The position numbers were made by a program, and so were the translations under genes. A model generated the notes under the pieces. That model saw only the letters and a list, made by a program, of their open reading frames with translations. It ran no database searches and was not told the DNA's origin. A stretch of DNA of 64,000 nt from Mallotus nudiflorus (taxonomy: Eukaryota; Streptophyta; Magnoliopsida; Malpighiales; Euphorbiaceae): NCBI GenBank assembly GCA_947683625.1, contig CANTUR010000049.1, forward strand, positions 3,946,501 to 4,010,500, given 5' to 3'. This document shows, one piece after another, positions 55,167 through 64,000 of the stretch. The stretch's first letter is position 1. Every line of letters starts with the position of its first letter.

Positions 55167-55351
55167 CTACCGGTCCCCGAGAGCAAAGGCATCAACCGAG
55201 GCACCAAGTCGTAGCCATCCACTTAATCTAAATATATGGCACTGGCAGTCCTCGAGAGCTAAGGCATCAACTGAGGCACCCATCCTAGTCCATTTTTAAC
55301 CTTATAATCACTGGCGGTCCCCGAGAGCATAGGCTTCCACCGAGGCACCCA
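55167..55351. repeat. three-copy repeat in J
   Basis: CCGGTCCCCGAGAGCAAAGG followed by CATCAACCGAGGCACC at 55170, 55246 and 55315, spacing about 70-75 bp. Confidence 0.8.
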
Positions 55352-57029
55352 TCCCAGTTTAACATTCACCAGTCATATATATTTTGGATCCATCTCTCAA
55401 TCTCTACCATGTGCACATAGTCCTGGTGAAGCCCACCATGTAGCCCGTTCTACAAAAATTTCTCAAATCGACTTTTAAATAAATAAAATGTGTTTTAAAC
55501 CTTAAATAGTAGCATTAAATTAAATAAATCATATAATAAATATAAAAAAATATGAGCGCATGCATTCTTTAAGTAAACAAACACACAGATCGTTCTATTG
55601 ACTTACAAGATGAATGCGAAGGCTGATGACCACGCGTCTGCCTCGGTCTCACGGCTTCTGCTCCGATATGCTCTATAAATAAATAATAAATCGATTTTTA
55701 AAACATGACTATGGAATTGAAATCATAAATCAACAAAATGGTAAAATGATAGGCTGACTCGAGGAAGACTGGACAAGACACGATAGATAGGAAAAGCCTA
55801 ATTAACGGTAGAAATTCATAATGAATATCACGCTTTAAGAGAAAATCTACCGAAATTTCGGCAGAGTCTCCTCTGTAAAACGGATATCTCTCTACCAAAG
55901 GTAGAGCCAAACTTGCATAGAAAACACACTTCTAATAACCACAGACATACACACTCGAGTCGGGCTCCCAAAACTACACTTAGCCCCGACCGAGATCACA
56001 ACTTAATATAACATCAAGAAATGTTATCATTTATTTCCCAAAATACATATTACACATACATATATACTAAAAATAAAAAGATCTCAATTATTCAAAAATT
56101 AAACAACTCAATTTGCATTTCATTATCAAAATATAATTATAACCTAAATTAAAACCATTATACCCAAACATGCTAAATGTAACCTTATATTCAACTTTTA
56201 TTACCAAAATAATGTATTATAAATATATATAATATTTGGAATTAATATTCAAAATTAACACTACTTAATTAAAAATATCAATTAATTTATAAAAATTGTC
56301 TAAACCTCTTAAATAATAATAAAACTAACTAAAATATATGTTTAACTATAATTAGCGTAAAATTACATTTTTACCCCTAAATACATAAATTACATAATGT
56401 ATTATTAGTACTAAAAAAATTCCTTAAAATTATTTAATCATCTAAAATTTTTTCCTCAAAATTAAACTTCTTAATATAATTAAAACATAAAATCAACTAA
56501 TAATTTCTTCTAAAAAAATATATAATTTGACCTAATAATCACATTTGACATACACTCAAAAATATTTATAAAAATAGTATAAAAATCACAAAAATTATAA
56601 TTTGAGTTCTAAAATTAATAACATTTAATAATAACCTCAATTATCAAAATTTCATAATTTTTTAACAATATTTTCGAAATTAACATAAATATTAATTAAA
56701 TACCCAAAATTTATAAAAACTTCTAATTAATCACCAAAATTCCTAAAACCTTAAAAACAACCCAAACATTACAAATATATAATCTTAATTACTCTAATAT
56801 CACTAATTAAACCAAAGAAAAATCCAATAAATTCAAATAAAAATTAAATAAAATTATACAAAAATTCTGTAAATCAAGAAAAATTCAGAAAAATGCTTAA
56901 AAATTCAAATTTGAACAACCAAACGGTATAACTCAACATTTAGCTAAGAACAACTTAAGATCAACACCCAATTCCATTCAACAACCAGAAAACGACCTAA
57001 GAACAACCTAAGAACAACCCAAAACAACT

Positions 57030-57345
57030 CACCTTCAACCTCCAATTCCGACGCCATAGGTGAGTTGCAGCGGTGGGTTCCGGCTTGGACTAATGCCTGA
57101 GAGGATGAGGGAAGCTGGGGAAGCTTTGGTGGCGCTGGATCAGCTCAGATCGAAGGTGACCGAAGGTGAAGAAGAGAAGCAGCAGCAGCACCACCACCTG
57201 GAAGCTCCAAACTTGTGGCGGCGATGGAGTTTCGGTGGTGGAGAAGGAAATGGCGCAGTGAGAAGGAAGAAAGAGACAGTGACAGGTGGAGTTGAGGAGT
57301 TGCAGATGGTCGGGTCGTTTTCGGGAGGGTGAGTTCTTCTTTCTT
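57030..57345. other. GC-rich block in J
   Basis: About 300 bp rich in G and with CAGCAGCAGCACCACCACC and GGCGGCGATGG, in sharp contrast to the AT-rich surroundings. Frames on both strands are open but match nothing; probably the transcribed part (R/U5) of the LTR. Confidence 0.5.
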
Positions 57346-57381
57346 TCTTTCTTTGTTTTGTTTTTGTTCTTTTGTTCTTTG

Positions 57382-57385
<4 letters not shown>

Positions 57386-57468
<83 letters not shown>
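57386..57468. repeat. (AT)n(GT)n microsatellite
   Basis: About 20 AT units followed by about 20 GT units. Confidence 0.97.
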
Positions 57469-57470
<2 letters not shown>

Positions 57471-57823
57471 AAATATAGGTGTATGTACACATATACTACT
57501 CTAATAGTATGTACTTTATATTATACACACATGTATACCCATGTATATGTATATATATATATATGTGCATATATATATACTCATACTATTATAATAAACA
57601 TGAATAAACATATATTATTATAATAACTTATATTTATTATGAACCTTAAATATATATATATACATAGGTACTAGCAACATACATAAAATAACTATTTAAT
57701 ATAATTTAGAATTATTTACTAATAATGCAAACTAAATAATTGTCTTTATTTAAATAAAACGTAGGGTGTTATAAGAAATTTGTTGAGTTAACCAAGGCAG
57801 ATAAGGGAGTAGCAGAGCTGTAG

Positions 57824-58808
57824 TAACAATTGTTATTGTAAATTTGACAATTGGTTGTTATTGAACCTTTTTTTTTTTTTTCAGTGTCTGACACCTTTCT
57901 ATGCATCTGTAGTTTTTTTTTTCTTTCTAGTTTTTTCTTCAACATAAATTATGACTGGATGATAGCCTTTAGATAATATGTTCTTTATACAACCATTAAA
58001 TTTTCTCTAGAGGAAAGGTGAGGTAAAAAAGGGTAGGATTTTCTTTGGAAGAATTCATTAGGTTTGGTTTGGTTTCTTGATCTTTGGAACACCACAAAAT
58101 AGTTTGGTTTCCAATAATGGGGAAATGTGTGTGGATGGGTTTGGCTGTGTTACATATATATATATGGGGCGCAAATGGGTTGGTGGTATTGTCGTGTATC
58201 CATATTTGGATTTGTTCAAATTTAGAGGGAGGAGGGGCCAATGCAAACTGATTTGAGAAGAAAATACCATGTAAAGCTTTTGCTTTTGTGTATTTGGAGT
58301 TGGTGAGAAAGGGCTGCATTGACACTTGTTTTCTCACTAATAAATAAAATCCACGAAAGCTTTGTTGACTTTTTTGTCTATACATATAATTTTTTTATTT
58401 TAAAAAATTACACTCAAATATTAAATATATGATATCTATATAAATAATTATAATTATAACATCAAAAATATTTATTATCTTTAAAATAATTAAATATAAA
58501 ATATTAAAATAAAAGATATTTATTTAACAATTAAATATATTATTATATATTTAATAATTAAATATAATATAGTCCATGTAAACATAACATCAAAAAAATT
58601 AGGTAAGATGAGATGCATGCAACGATTGTATCAAGATAATATAATTTTATGTTCTTCTGTATTTTTTTGTTTTAATACTCCACTTTTTTCCTTTAGAGAA
58701 TTTGCATGTTGCATGAATTTATCATCTAAGTTGCATAGCATTTGTGGTCTGAAGAGCAATATTCAATTGTTTGGATTTTAATTCATTTATGTTTCTATTT
58801 TTGTGCAG
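57824..58808. other. 3' flank or intron of the host gene, non-coding
   Basis: Poly-T with CAG at 57868-57885 and AT-rich sequence. An open minus-strand frame at 57996-58385 has no family resemblance. Nothing else recognised. Confidence 0.3.
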
Positions 58809-58860
58809 GTATGCCTTCCATAAAAAGTGCACATGCATTGTCGTGGCTGATGATATTTAG
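58809..58860 (+). pseudogene. weak candidate exon
   Basis: After TCTATTTTTGTGCAG (a good acceptor) the frame reads YAFHKKCTCIVVADDI and stops at 58858-58860. It may be a further exon of the host gene or chance. Confidence 0.25.
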
Positions 58861-59007
58861 ACGGTTATTGAGATCTTGGCTAAATATGGTCTTTCAATTA
58901 AAATGTATTGTATATAATTAAAATATAAGTATATTATACAATTACAAATTCTAAAATACTATTGTAATGATTTATATATTTTTTAATTTTAAAGTTATGT
59001 GATTTTT

Positions 59008-59402
59008 CACTATTTGCTATACTGAATCCAATAATAATAATAATAATAATTTGTAAATGTGCTTTTGTAACATATTCCGTATTATAACGGAAAATTTGTA
59101 ATGGACATATTCTCTTACTAATTTTGTAGCAACCATATCTGTTGCAAACCAATTATAATCCATTTGCCCTTTGATAGATAGTTATCAAGTTGTGACAGAT
59201 TAGTAATTTGTTACTAATTTTAAGTGAATTTTTTTATTATAAATTGGTTAGAAATTTATAATGGATTTTTTTTTTCTGTTATAAAATATTTGTAACCATC
59301 AAAATTTTAACAAAAAATTTCCCTTACAAATTCATTACAAATATGTTACAAACGGATTTGTAACGGATTTAGTTATTACAAAATAGGATTTTTCTTATAG
59401 TG
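59008..59402. mobile_element. CACTA-like terminal sequence (MITE or fragment)
   Basis: The right end reads GGATTTTTCTTATAGTG, the reverse complement of CACTATAAGAAAAATCC, a typical CACTA (En/Spm) terminus. Inside are subterminal repeats such as TTTGTAACGGATTT, TATAACGGAAAATTTGTAA and TACAAACGGATTTG. A CACTAT at 59008 could be the left end but does not match beyond six bases, and no 3-bp TSD is evident. Confidence 0.45.
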
Positions 59403-59609
59403 ACTTATGACAATTATTCATGTAGTATTATCATAGTTGGTCGATCCAGTACATTATTTCTCTAAATATATATCTATAAGTTTGACTCAATAGCTCATAT
59501 ACATGATCAATAAAACATAATTATCAGTCAACCTCACACTAGCCTTTATTCGTTGTTGTTTCTAAAATAATAATTGAATAGGGACAATTTAGAATATAAT
59601 TCAAGTATC
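59403..59609. other. unassigned flank of solo LTR K
   Basis: No feature recognised. It could be the left part of the element I LTR interrupted by K. Confidence 0.3.
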
Positions 59610-60189
59610 TGTCATAACTCAAATTTGACTATCTCCATAAAGGTCCAATGATGAAATGAATCCCCGAGATGACTAGAGTCTGCTCATTCGTAATACCTCT
59701 GAAGTGTGCAACCTTAAAACACCTAACCAACCCTACCAGTGTGCAAACTCGATCACCGAACCTTTAAGTTGTGCTCTAACATTGTGAAATATGAATTATC
59801 GAAACAACGAGAGGTTTTATTTCAAGAAAACTCCTCTCGAAATGCTCAGCTCGTTGGGTTGGTGCGCATTTTGTTAGATTGGGACTCGACTTTATGAAAA
59901 AATGGAAATCAATTTTCATAAAAAAGACTTCAGAAACATGTCCGGAAGGCCCTAAAACCTCCGGAAGTGGTCCCAGAATAGTCTAACACAACTCGAGTAT
60001 CAATGCATATTGCTTAGAAGTGCGCATATACACCCTTAGGTGTCATGTGCTAAAATCAAGGCTGAATTTGGCAATACGAACTCCGAAAACACATCTGGAA
60101 GGCTAAAAAACCTTACAAACCAACCCCAAAACAACACACATAGAACCCATGAATAGCGCATAGAGTGTTAAAGTGTGCATGAAAACGTG

Positions 60190-60300
60190 TACCTGCACGC
60201 GTGGCCACATGCCAAATGCATGACCACGTGCACATTATGCATGGCCATGTGCACACTATATGTGGGCACATGGACTTGGTGCAGCCACATACAAAAATCC
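60190..60300. repeat. CATGGCCATGTGC palindromic repeats in K
   Basis: Four to five units of about 26 bp: GCGTGGCCACATGCC, ATGACCACGTGCACATTATG, CATGGCCATGTGCACACTAT, GTGGGCACATGGAC. Same type of core as at 3370-3523 and 17400-17930. Confidence 0.65.
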
Positions 60301-60351
60301 CCTTATACGTGCGTGACCACACCTACACCACCTCATTCTACACATTTTCCC

Positions 60352-60359
60352 TATAAATA
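60352..60359 (+). promoter_or_regulatory. TATA box in LTR K
   Basis: TATAAATA in TTTCCCTATAAATAGACCCC, followed about 30 bp on by AGAGGGGGGAGCAAG; a canonical plant core promoter. Confidence 0.65.
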
Positions 60360-61195
60360 GACCCCTATACACCCCATTTTAGAGGGGGGAGCAAGTGAAG
60401 ACACACACTCACTCAAAAGTCAATCCAATTGAAGGTGCGAGAAATCCCTCTCCATATAGTTTTTACTCTCCTATATCCTTTCCCTTAGGTTGTTATATCC
60501 CTTTTCCACCAAACCTAGAATCATCTTTGTCAAAGCACGCTTTAAAGGCATACAAGCTAGCATCATTCTATTGTCATTTTGAATCTCTCGATGAGGAAAG
60601 CTTAATAATTTCTCAAAACTAAAGCTTTAAAGCTCACACAAGCTTAGTCAAGTCTGAGGACCACACAATTATTTTAGCATGTTTATTTTACTGTATTGCA
60701 TTTTATTTTACTATTGCCAGCATTTAGGAATACTGTTATGCATGTGTGATGAGACTGGCAATCTTGCATGCATGAATAACCTATGCTTTATTATGCTTAT
60801 TTTACATCATCATTCTGCATCCTCTATTTACGGAATCATGAAATCACATTATAAATATCATTAATGTGAAAAATTTCATGTCTTGAAATAGAGTCATCAT
60901 GCTCTCGATCTAGTGATGACCTCATGCATCCTTTATATTATCATCATTCATCATCATAGTATAAATAATCACTGCAAGTATGATCATCCTATCATTCATC
61001 GAATAAGCTATGTAAATGATCATGTTATCCTTGTAAATTAACCATAATAGATTTATTTTTTCGCAATCTTTTCCTTTTCATATGTATTTTATCAGGAAAG
61101 CAATGAAATAAAATTTTCAGCTTTATTATCCTACATCATCTGATCTACTATGTGAATGCTATATAAATTGTCATTACCAAAACTAGGGTGTTGCA

Positions 61196-61509
61196 GTAGC
61201 TATACATCAAATATCGTATAATGAGAAAAGTTAAAAAGTAGATGCGATCCCCCGAACCCAGAAATCTCTGTTGGGGACAATACTCACTGAGTGACCTGAA
61301 GTTGTTCCTTTCTTTTCTCAATTTTCTAAAAATTGGGTGGTGATTCCATAAAATCAAAAGCGTCTCATCACCCTGAGACCAATCACTTTTCACTATTTTG
61401 TAAAGTTAATATGTCTCTCGGAAATGGAAAGGCCCGTTATACTATCCAACAAATTAATAAAAACCACAACAACATAAAAATTTTCCTTATTAAAAAAAGG
61501 TCGCTCACA
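61196..61509 (+). repeat. Element I 5' LTR, right end
   Basis: Contains CCGAACCCAGAAATCTCTGT and AAAAATTGGGTGGTGATTCC, the equivalents of AACCCAAAATCTCTAGTTAG and AAATTAGGTGGCGACTCC in the A LTR, and ends GGTCGCTCACA beside the PBS. Confidence 0.7.
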
Positions 61510-61510
61510 A

Positions 61511-61528
61511 TGGCGACTCCATTAGGGA
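61511..61528 (+). other. primer-binding site of element I
   Basis: TGGCGACTCCATTAGGGA, same type as in A and D. Confidence 0.88.
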
Positions 61529-62876
61529 CTTCTAAGTAAGAGGGATCAACTAAAAAATGACTATTTCTCATTATGTAATACTCAATCGTATAGAGCCCCT
61601 CATCACTACATTTGCACTATACAACACACATGCACCACTTGTCCCTAAAAGCCTTGATACTACTAAATGACATCGCTGCCATGATTCCATTCAAGTCACG
61701 GTGTGACGAAGATACGATATTATCACCTTTAGTCTTTACTCGTGCATTCGCTAGACTCATTTGACTAGAGTCTGTAACCTAAGTCCTTAAAGGGGGCAAC
61801 CGAGTTATCAAAAGAATGCTATACTCATTGACCGGAGTCCGTAACCCTAGTCATAGGGGGGCATTCTCACTAAAGGAACCCTTAGCCTTTCACTCTAACT
61901 CAGCTCATATAGATAAACTAGTAGCAACATCCACTAGGATTCCACCAAGCTATGCATGCTATCCTTGTCCTAACACTGTCTGTTTGACCTGATACTTATA
62001 ATAACATGACCCTCCTAGTGTCCATCATCAAATGATGTTGTAACATCAGTTTTTATAGAAAATTTACACTCAGGACCACGTGATTCTCATCTACTTCATG
62101 TGAGCCTGAAGCATGAGGAATGATAAGAATCATATACCTCAGCTTGAATAGTCTATATGAATTAATAAATAATGACATCCCCCGATGACGGAACCTATGA
62201 GATGTTGTCCATTTATCCTTATTAGATCAAATGAATGGGTTAGGAACCCAACAAGATTATGGACCTTTATGTCGACAAAATCAAACTATAAACTATCAAA
62301 TGATACTTTCATGACTCACATTAAGCATATATAATATCGATGTGGGGGCAAGAACTTAGACTCCCTTTGATTGACTTTGGTCCTATGCATACAGGCGCAT
62401 ATGGGCTTTGGACATCATTTGAAGCCTAACAATTGACCCTTACATTGACATCATGTGATTACCTCAAGCACATTTGAGTATCGTTCCTTAGTTTACCCTT
62501 TAGTTCTGACCAACATAAATCAAAACCGCCTAGTTCTGAGAGTGAAACCATAGTCCCTTGATGACTATAGGTTCAAAACCCACATAGGAAAGAGATTGAG
62601 TGACCTCATAGAGAAATAAGGTTGGAAGCGAGAACTTGCTCGTGATTGGTTTGTTCACTATGCAGGAAAACTAACCAACTTTAATAATGCATACATCACA
62701 TACATATAGATAGCACATACTAACCATTATTTATTATAAGGATAATCATTTTTCCATTATAGGATTTTTTGCATCCACTCCATGCATACATGCTGACCTT
62801 TTTCTTTTGCAAGAACATGTCATGCATCATTCATTTAGCTAACCCTAATAAATGCACAACAATACTACATTCAAGC
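61529..62876 (+). other. Element I leader
   Basis: Non-coding, collinear with A 6214-7619. Holds two copies of the GAGTCYGTAACC motif (about 61766 and 61847), the second followed by CTAGTCATAGGGGGGCATTC and TCACTAAAGGAACCCTTAGC. Confidence 0.65.
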
Positions 62877-63960
62877 ATGAGTGACCAAGAAGATACCTCT
62901 CGTCAGCAATTTGAAGACTATCTAAAAAAGATGATCCAAAAGTTGCTCGATGATGGCACCATAGCTAAAATCCTCTAAGCCCAAATCAAAGCCAAAAGTG
63001 CTCGAGATGGGAATAGAACACCACTGAATGAAGCATTTGCATATGTTCACCCGAGGTTAGATAAGGCAAAGGGAATTCCCTGCACTTTAGTTCAAGCTAA
63101 TGATGACTATAATGAAGATGTTAGGGATGCACCAAAAGTTGTAAAAATTATTGACATGACTAAGCCTAAATCGACAAGGGAAGTTAAACTATTAGGCAAC
63201 AGGATGGCTAAGTTGGAATTTGCCTTTAAAGATAAGGGAACTCATGGCTCAAAAGCTTCACCAACCTAGCATTGTTCAAAGATGAACTGCTTCCAAATGA
63301 TTTTAAACTATCGAACTTTGCTAAGTTTGATGAAATAAGAGATCTAAGGGTCTATTTAAGAAAATATGCTACCTTCATGGTTGCCACAAAGCTTATAGAA
63401 TCATAGATTGTTCAATTCTTCTTAACATCACTAAAGGAAGGACTGAGGGCACGGTTCTTTGACCTTAAAGATGAAATAAAAAAAATGATTGGCTACTGCT
63501 AACTCAGAAGTTTATCAAACAGTATGAATACAACACTCAGTTAGACATTGCTCGAAGGGTCCTTGAGACCATGAAGCAGAAACCCAGTGAAGCTTTCTCT
63601 GATTATGTTACCCGATGGTGGGGAAAGGTAGTTAAGATGAGAAACCGTCCTCCTAAGGATGAAAAAATAGAGCTAATAATCAAAGGGGCACTACCACACT
63701 TTAGAAAACATATGATCTTTGCTCATTATCCTGACTTTAGAGATCTTCATCAAGCTGGAATCAGAATTGAGGATGAGGAACCTCAACAAGCCAGAAATAC
63801 TTTTTGCCACAATACCCAAACAAATACCCAAAACACCTTTACTCGAACTGCAGAAATAAACATGATCCAACCCAACACCCACAACTCTCCATTTATTAAT
63901 GCCAACAGACCGCTAAGCAAATTCTCAAACTTTAACCTCCCACTATCCAAAGTATTCTAA
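62877..63960 (+). pseudogene. Element I gag (broken, continues to the right)
   Basis: ATG 62877 starts MSDQEDTSRQQFEDYLKKMI and runs to a stop at 62976-62978; the same frame then continues as LNEAFAYVHPRLDKAKGIPC and KVVKIIDMTKPKSTREVKLL to about 63268. After frameshifts, 63571-63957 is open: MKQKPSEAFSDYVTRWWGKV, RPPKDEKIELIIKGALPHFR, then PDFRDLHQAGIRIEDEEPQQ, the retrotransposon gag core with its usual KP.E.F..Y..RW block. The A gag (10560-10800) is a more decayed relative. Ends with PLSKVF and a stop at 63958-63960; the window ends soon after. Confidence 0.82.
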
Positions 63961-64000
63961 AGGCTTTAACAAAAGAACCTCCTATAACCACAAGAGCTTA

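Larger units (their letters stand above)
54551..57773. mobile_element. Insertion J: solo-LTR-like element in a host exon
   Basis: Begins TGTCATGACCCGAACCCGAG and ends GTAGGGTGTTATA (TG...CA with the C decayed). Perfect 5-bp TSD AGAAA (54546-54550 and 57774-57778). 3223 bp without PBS, polypurine tract or coding capacity, so a large solo LTR or a non-coding element. The reverse complement of the right end, TATAACACCCTACG, is a common plant LTR terminus, so its orientation is open. K (59610-61195) has similar termini (TGTCATAACTC...GGGTGTTGCA). Confidence 0.82.
54461..57823 (+). pseudogene. host-gene terminal exon split by insertion J
   Basis: 54461-54550 reads VQQNFEYESLLWNVETKSGR then LRCLDSIAK. 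After removing 54551-57773 and one AGAAA copy, the frame continues without a break as KFVELTKADKGVAEL and a TAG stop at 57821-57823. The join AGC AAA GAA ATT TGT is seamless. About 45 codons, not like any transposon protein, preceded by an acceptor-like CTAAAACAG, so it looks like the last coding exon of a plant gene on the plus strand. I cannot name the gene. With a 3.2-kb insertion in the exon this copy is very probably a pseudogene. Confidence 0.6.
59610..61195 (+). mobile_element. Solo LTR K
   Basis: Begins TGTCATAACTCAAATTTGAC and ends AACTAGGGTGTTGCA. TSD is GTATC (59605-59609) and GTAGC (61196-61200). It holds a plus-strand TATA box (60352-60359) and a GTGCACACTCACTCAAAAG-like early transcript region, but no PBS or coding sequence. 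It appears to sit inside the LTR of element I, whose right end resumes at 61196. Confidence 0.75.
61196..64000 (+). mobile_element. Element I: Tat/Ogre-lineage element, truncated by the window edge
   Basis: LTR right part (61196-61509), PBS (61511-61528), leader and gag in the same order and with sequence related to element A. The rest lies beyond the right edge, and the left part of its LTR is displaced by K. Confidence 0.8.

Noticed and set aside
57060..57332. 90-codon plus-strand open frame in a GC-rich block
   Set aside because: Sits in the LTR-like insertion J, no family resemblance; GC-rich composition makes long frames on both strands likely.
57996..58385. 129-codon minus-strand open frame beside the host-gene remnant
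   Set aside because: Low-complexity, no recognisable domain and no splice or promoter support.
53863..58860. A complete exon-intron model joining 53863, 54461 and 58809
   Set aside because: Splice phases do not agree between the first two candidates and the second already ends in a stop; only the split terminal exon is supported.
6196..61528. Sequences complementary to tRNA 3' ends (6196, 14619, 35378, 61511) as possible tRNA genes
   Set aside because: Only about 18 bases match and each lies next to an LTR end; they are primer-binding sites. No cloverleaf was found.

Overview
This window looks like nuclear DNA of a flowering plant, probably a dicot. It is very AT-rich and almost entirely decayed LTR retrotransposons of the Ty3/gypsy (Tat/Ogre and Athila lineages) and Ty1/copia types. 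No intact gene was found. Nearly every retrotransposon reading frame is broken by in-frame stops and frameshifts. The species cannot be named from the sequence. Assignments come from reading motifs (LTR termini, primer-binding sites, polypurine tracts, protease, reverse transcriptase, RNase H and integrase signatures, CCHC knuckles) and from target-site duplications (TSDs). No alignment was run.

Layout. From 1 to 4657 there is a minus-strand copia element (integrase, protease and gag, long leader, PBS, 5' LTR) running off the left edge. From 4658 to about 53558 I read one old plus-strand Tat/Ogre-like element, 'A', about 12.4 kb of its own sequence in seven pieces, separated by six insertions: a solo-LTR-like block (7620-9834), an Athila-like element B (13478-20729, TSD CAAAT/CAAAG), solo LTR C (20960-23052, minus, TSD GATGG/AATGG), solo LTR E (24739-26579, TSD GGCAG/GGCAC), a copia element F of Sirevirus type (26709-33024, TSD CATAC/CATAG) and a 16.8-kb Tat/Ogre-like element D (33393-50154, TSD CAGTC/CAATC). 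The left-edge copia element may also sit in A's 5' LTR. C, E and D share one LTR family. B and C both lie in A's reverse transcriptase, and removing each restores the protein frame.

Element D is the most informative unit. It has gag, protease, RT (with YVDD), RNase H and integrase on the plus strand. In its 6-kb 3' part, on the minus strand, it has two spliced-looking genes of the plant-mobile-domain/DUF7745 kind. It also carries two repeat families, the second a 14-copy higher-order array directly upstream of the 3' LTR. A carries a different tandem array at the equivalent place.

From 53559 to about 58900 there are remnants of a non-transposon host gene of unknown identity. Its best exon (about 45 codons ending in a stop) is split by a 3.2-kb solo-LTR-like insertion J with a perfect AGAAA TSD. 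After that come a CACTA-like end (59008-59402), solo LTR K (59610-61195, TSD GTATC/GTAGC) and a second Tat/Ogre-like element, 'I', whose LTR end, PBS, leader and gag fill 61196 to the right edge.
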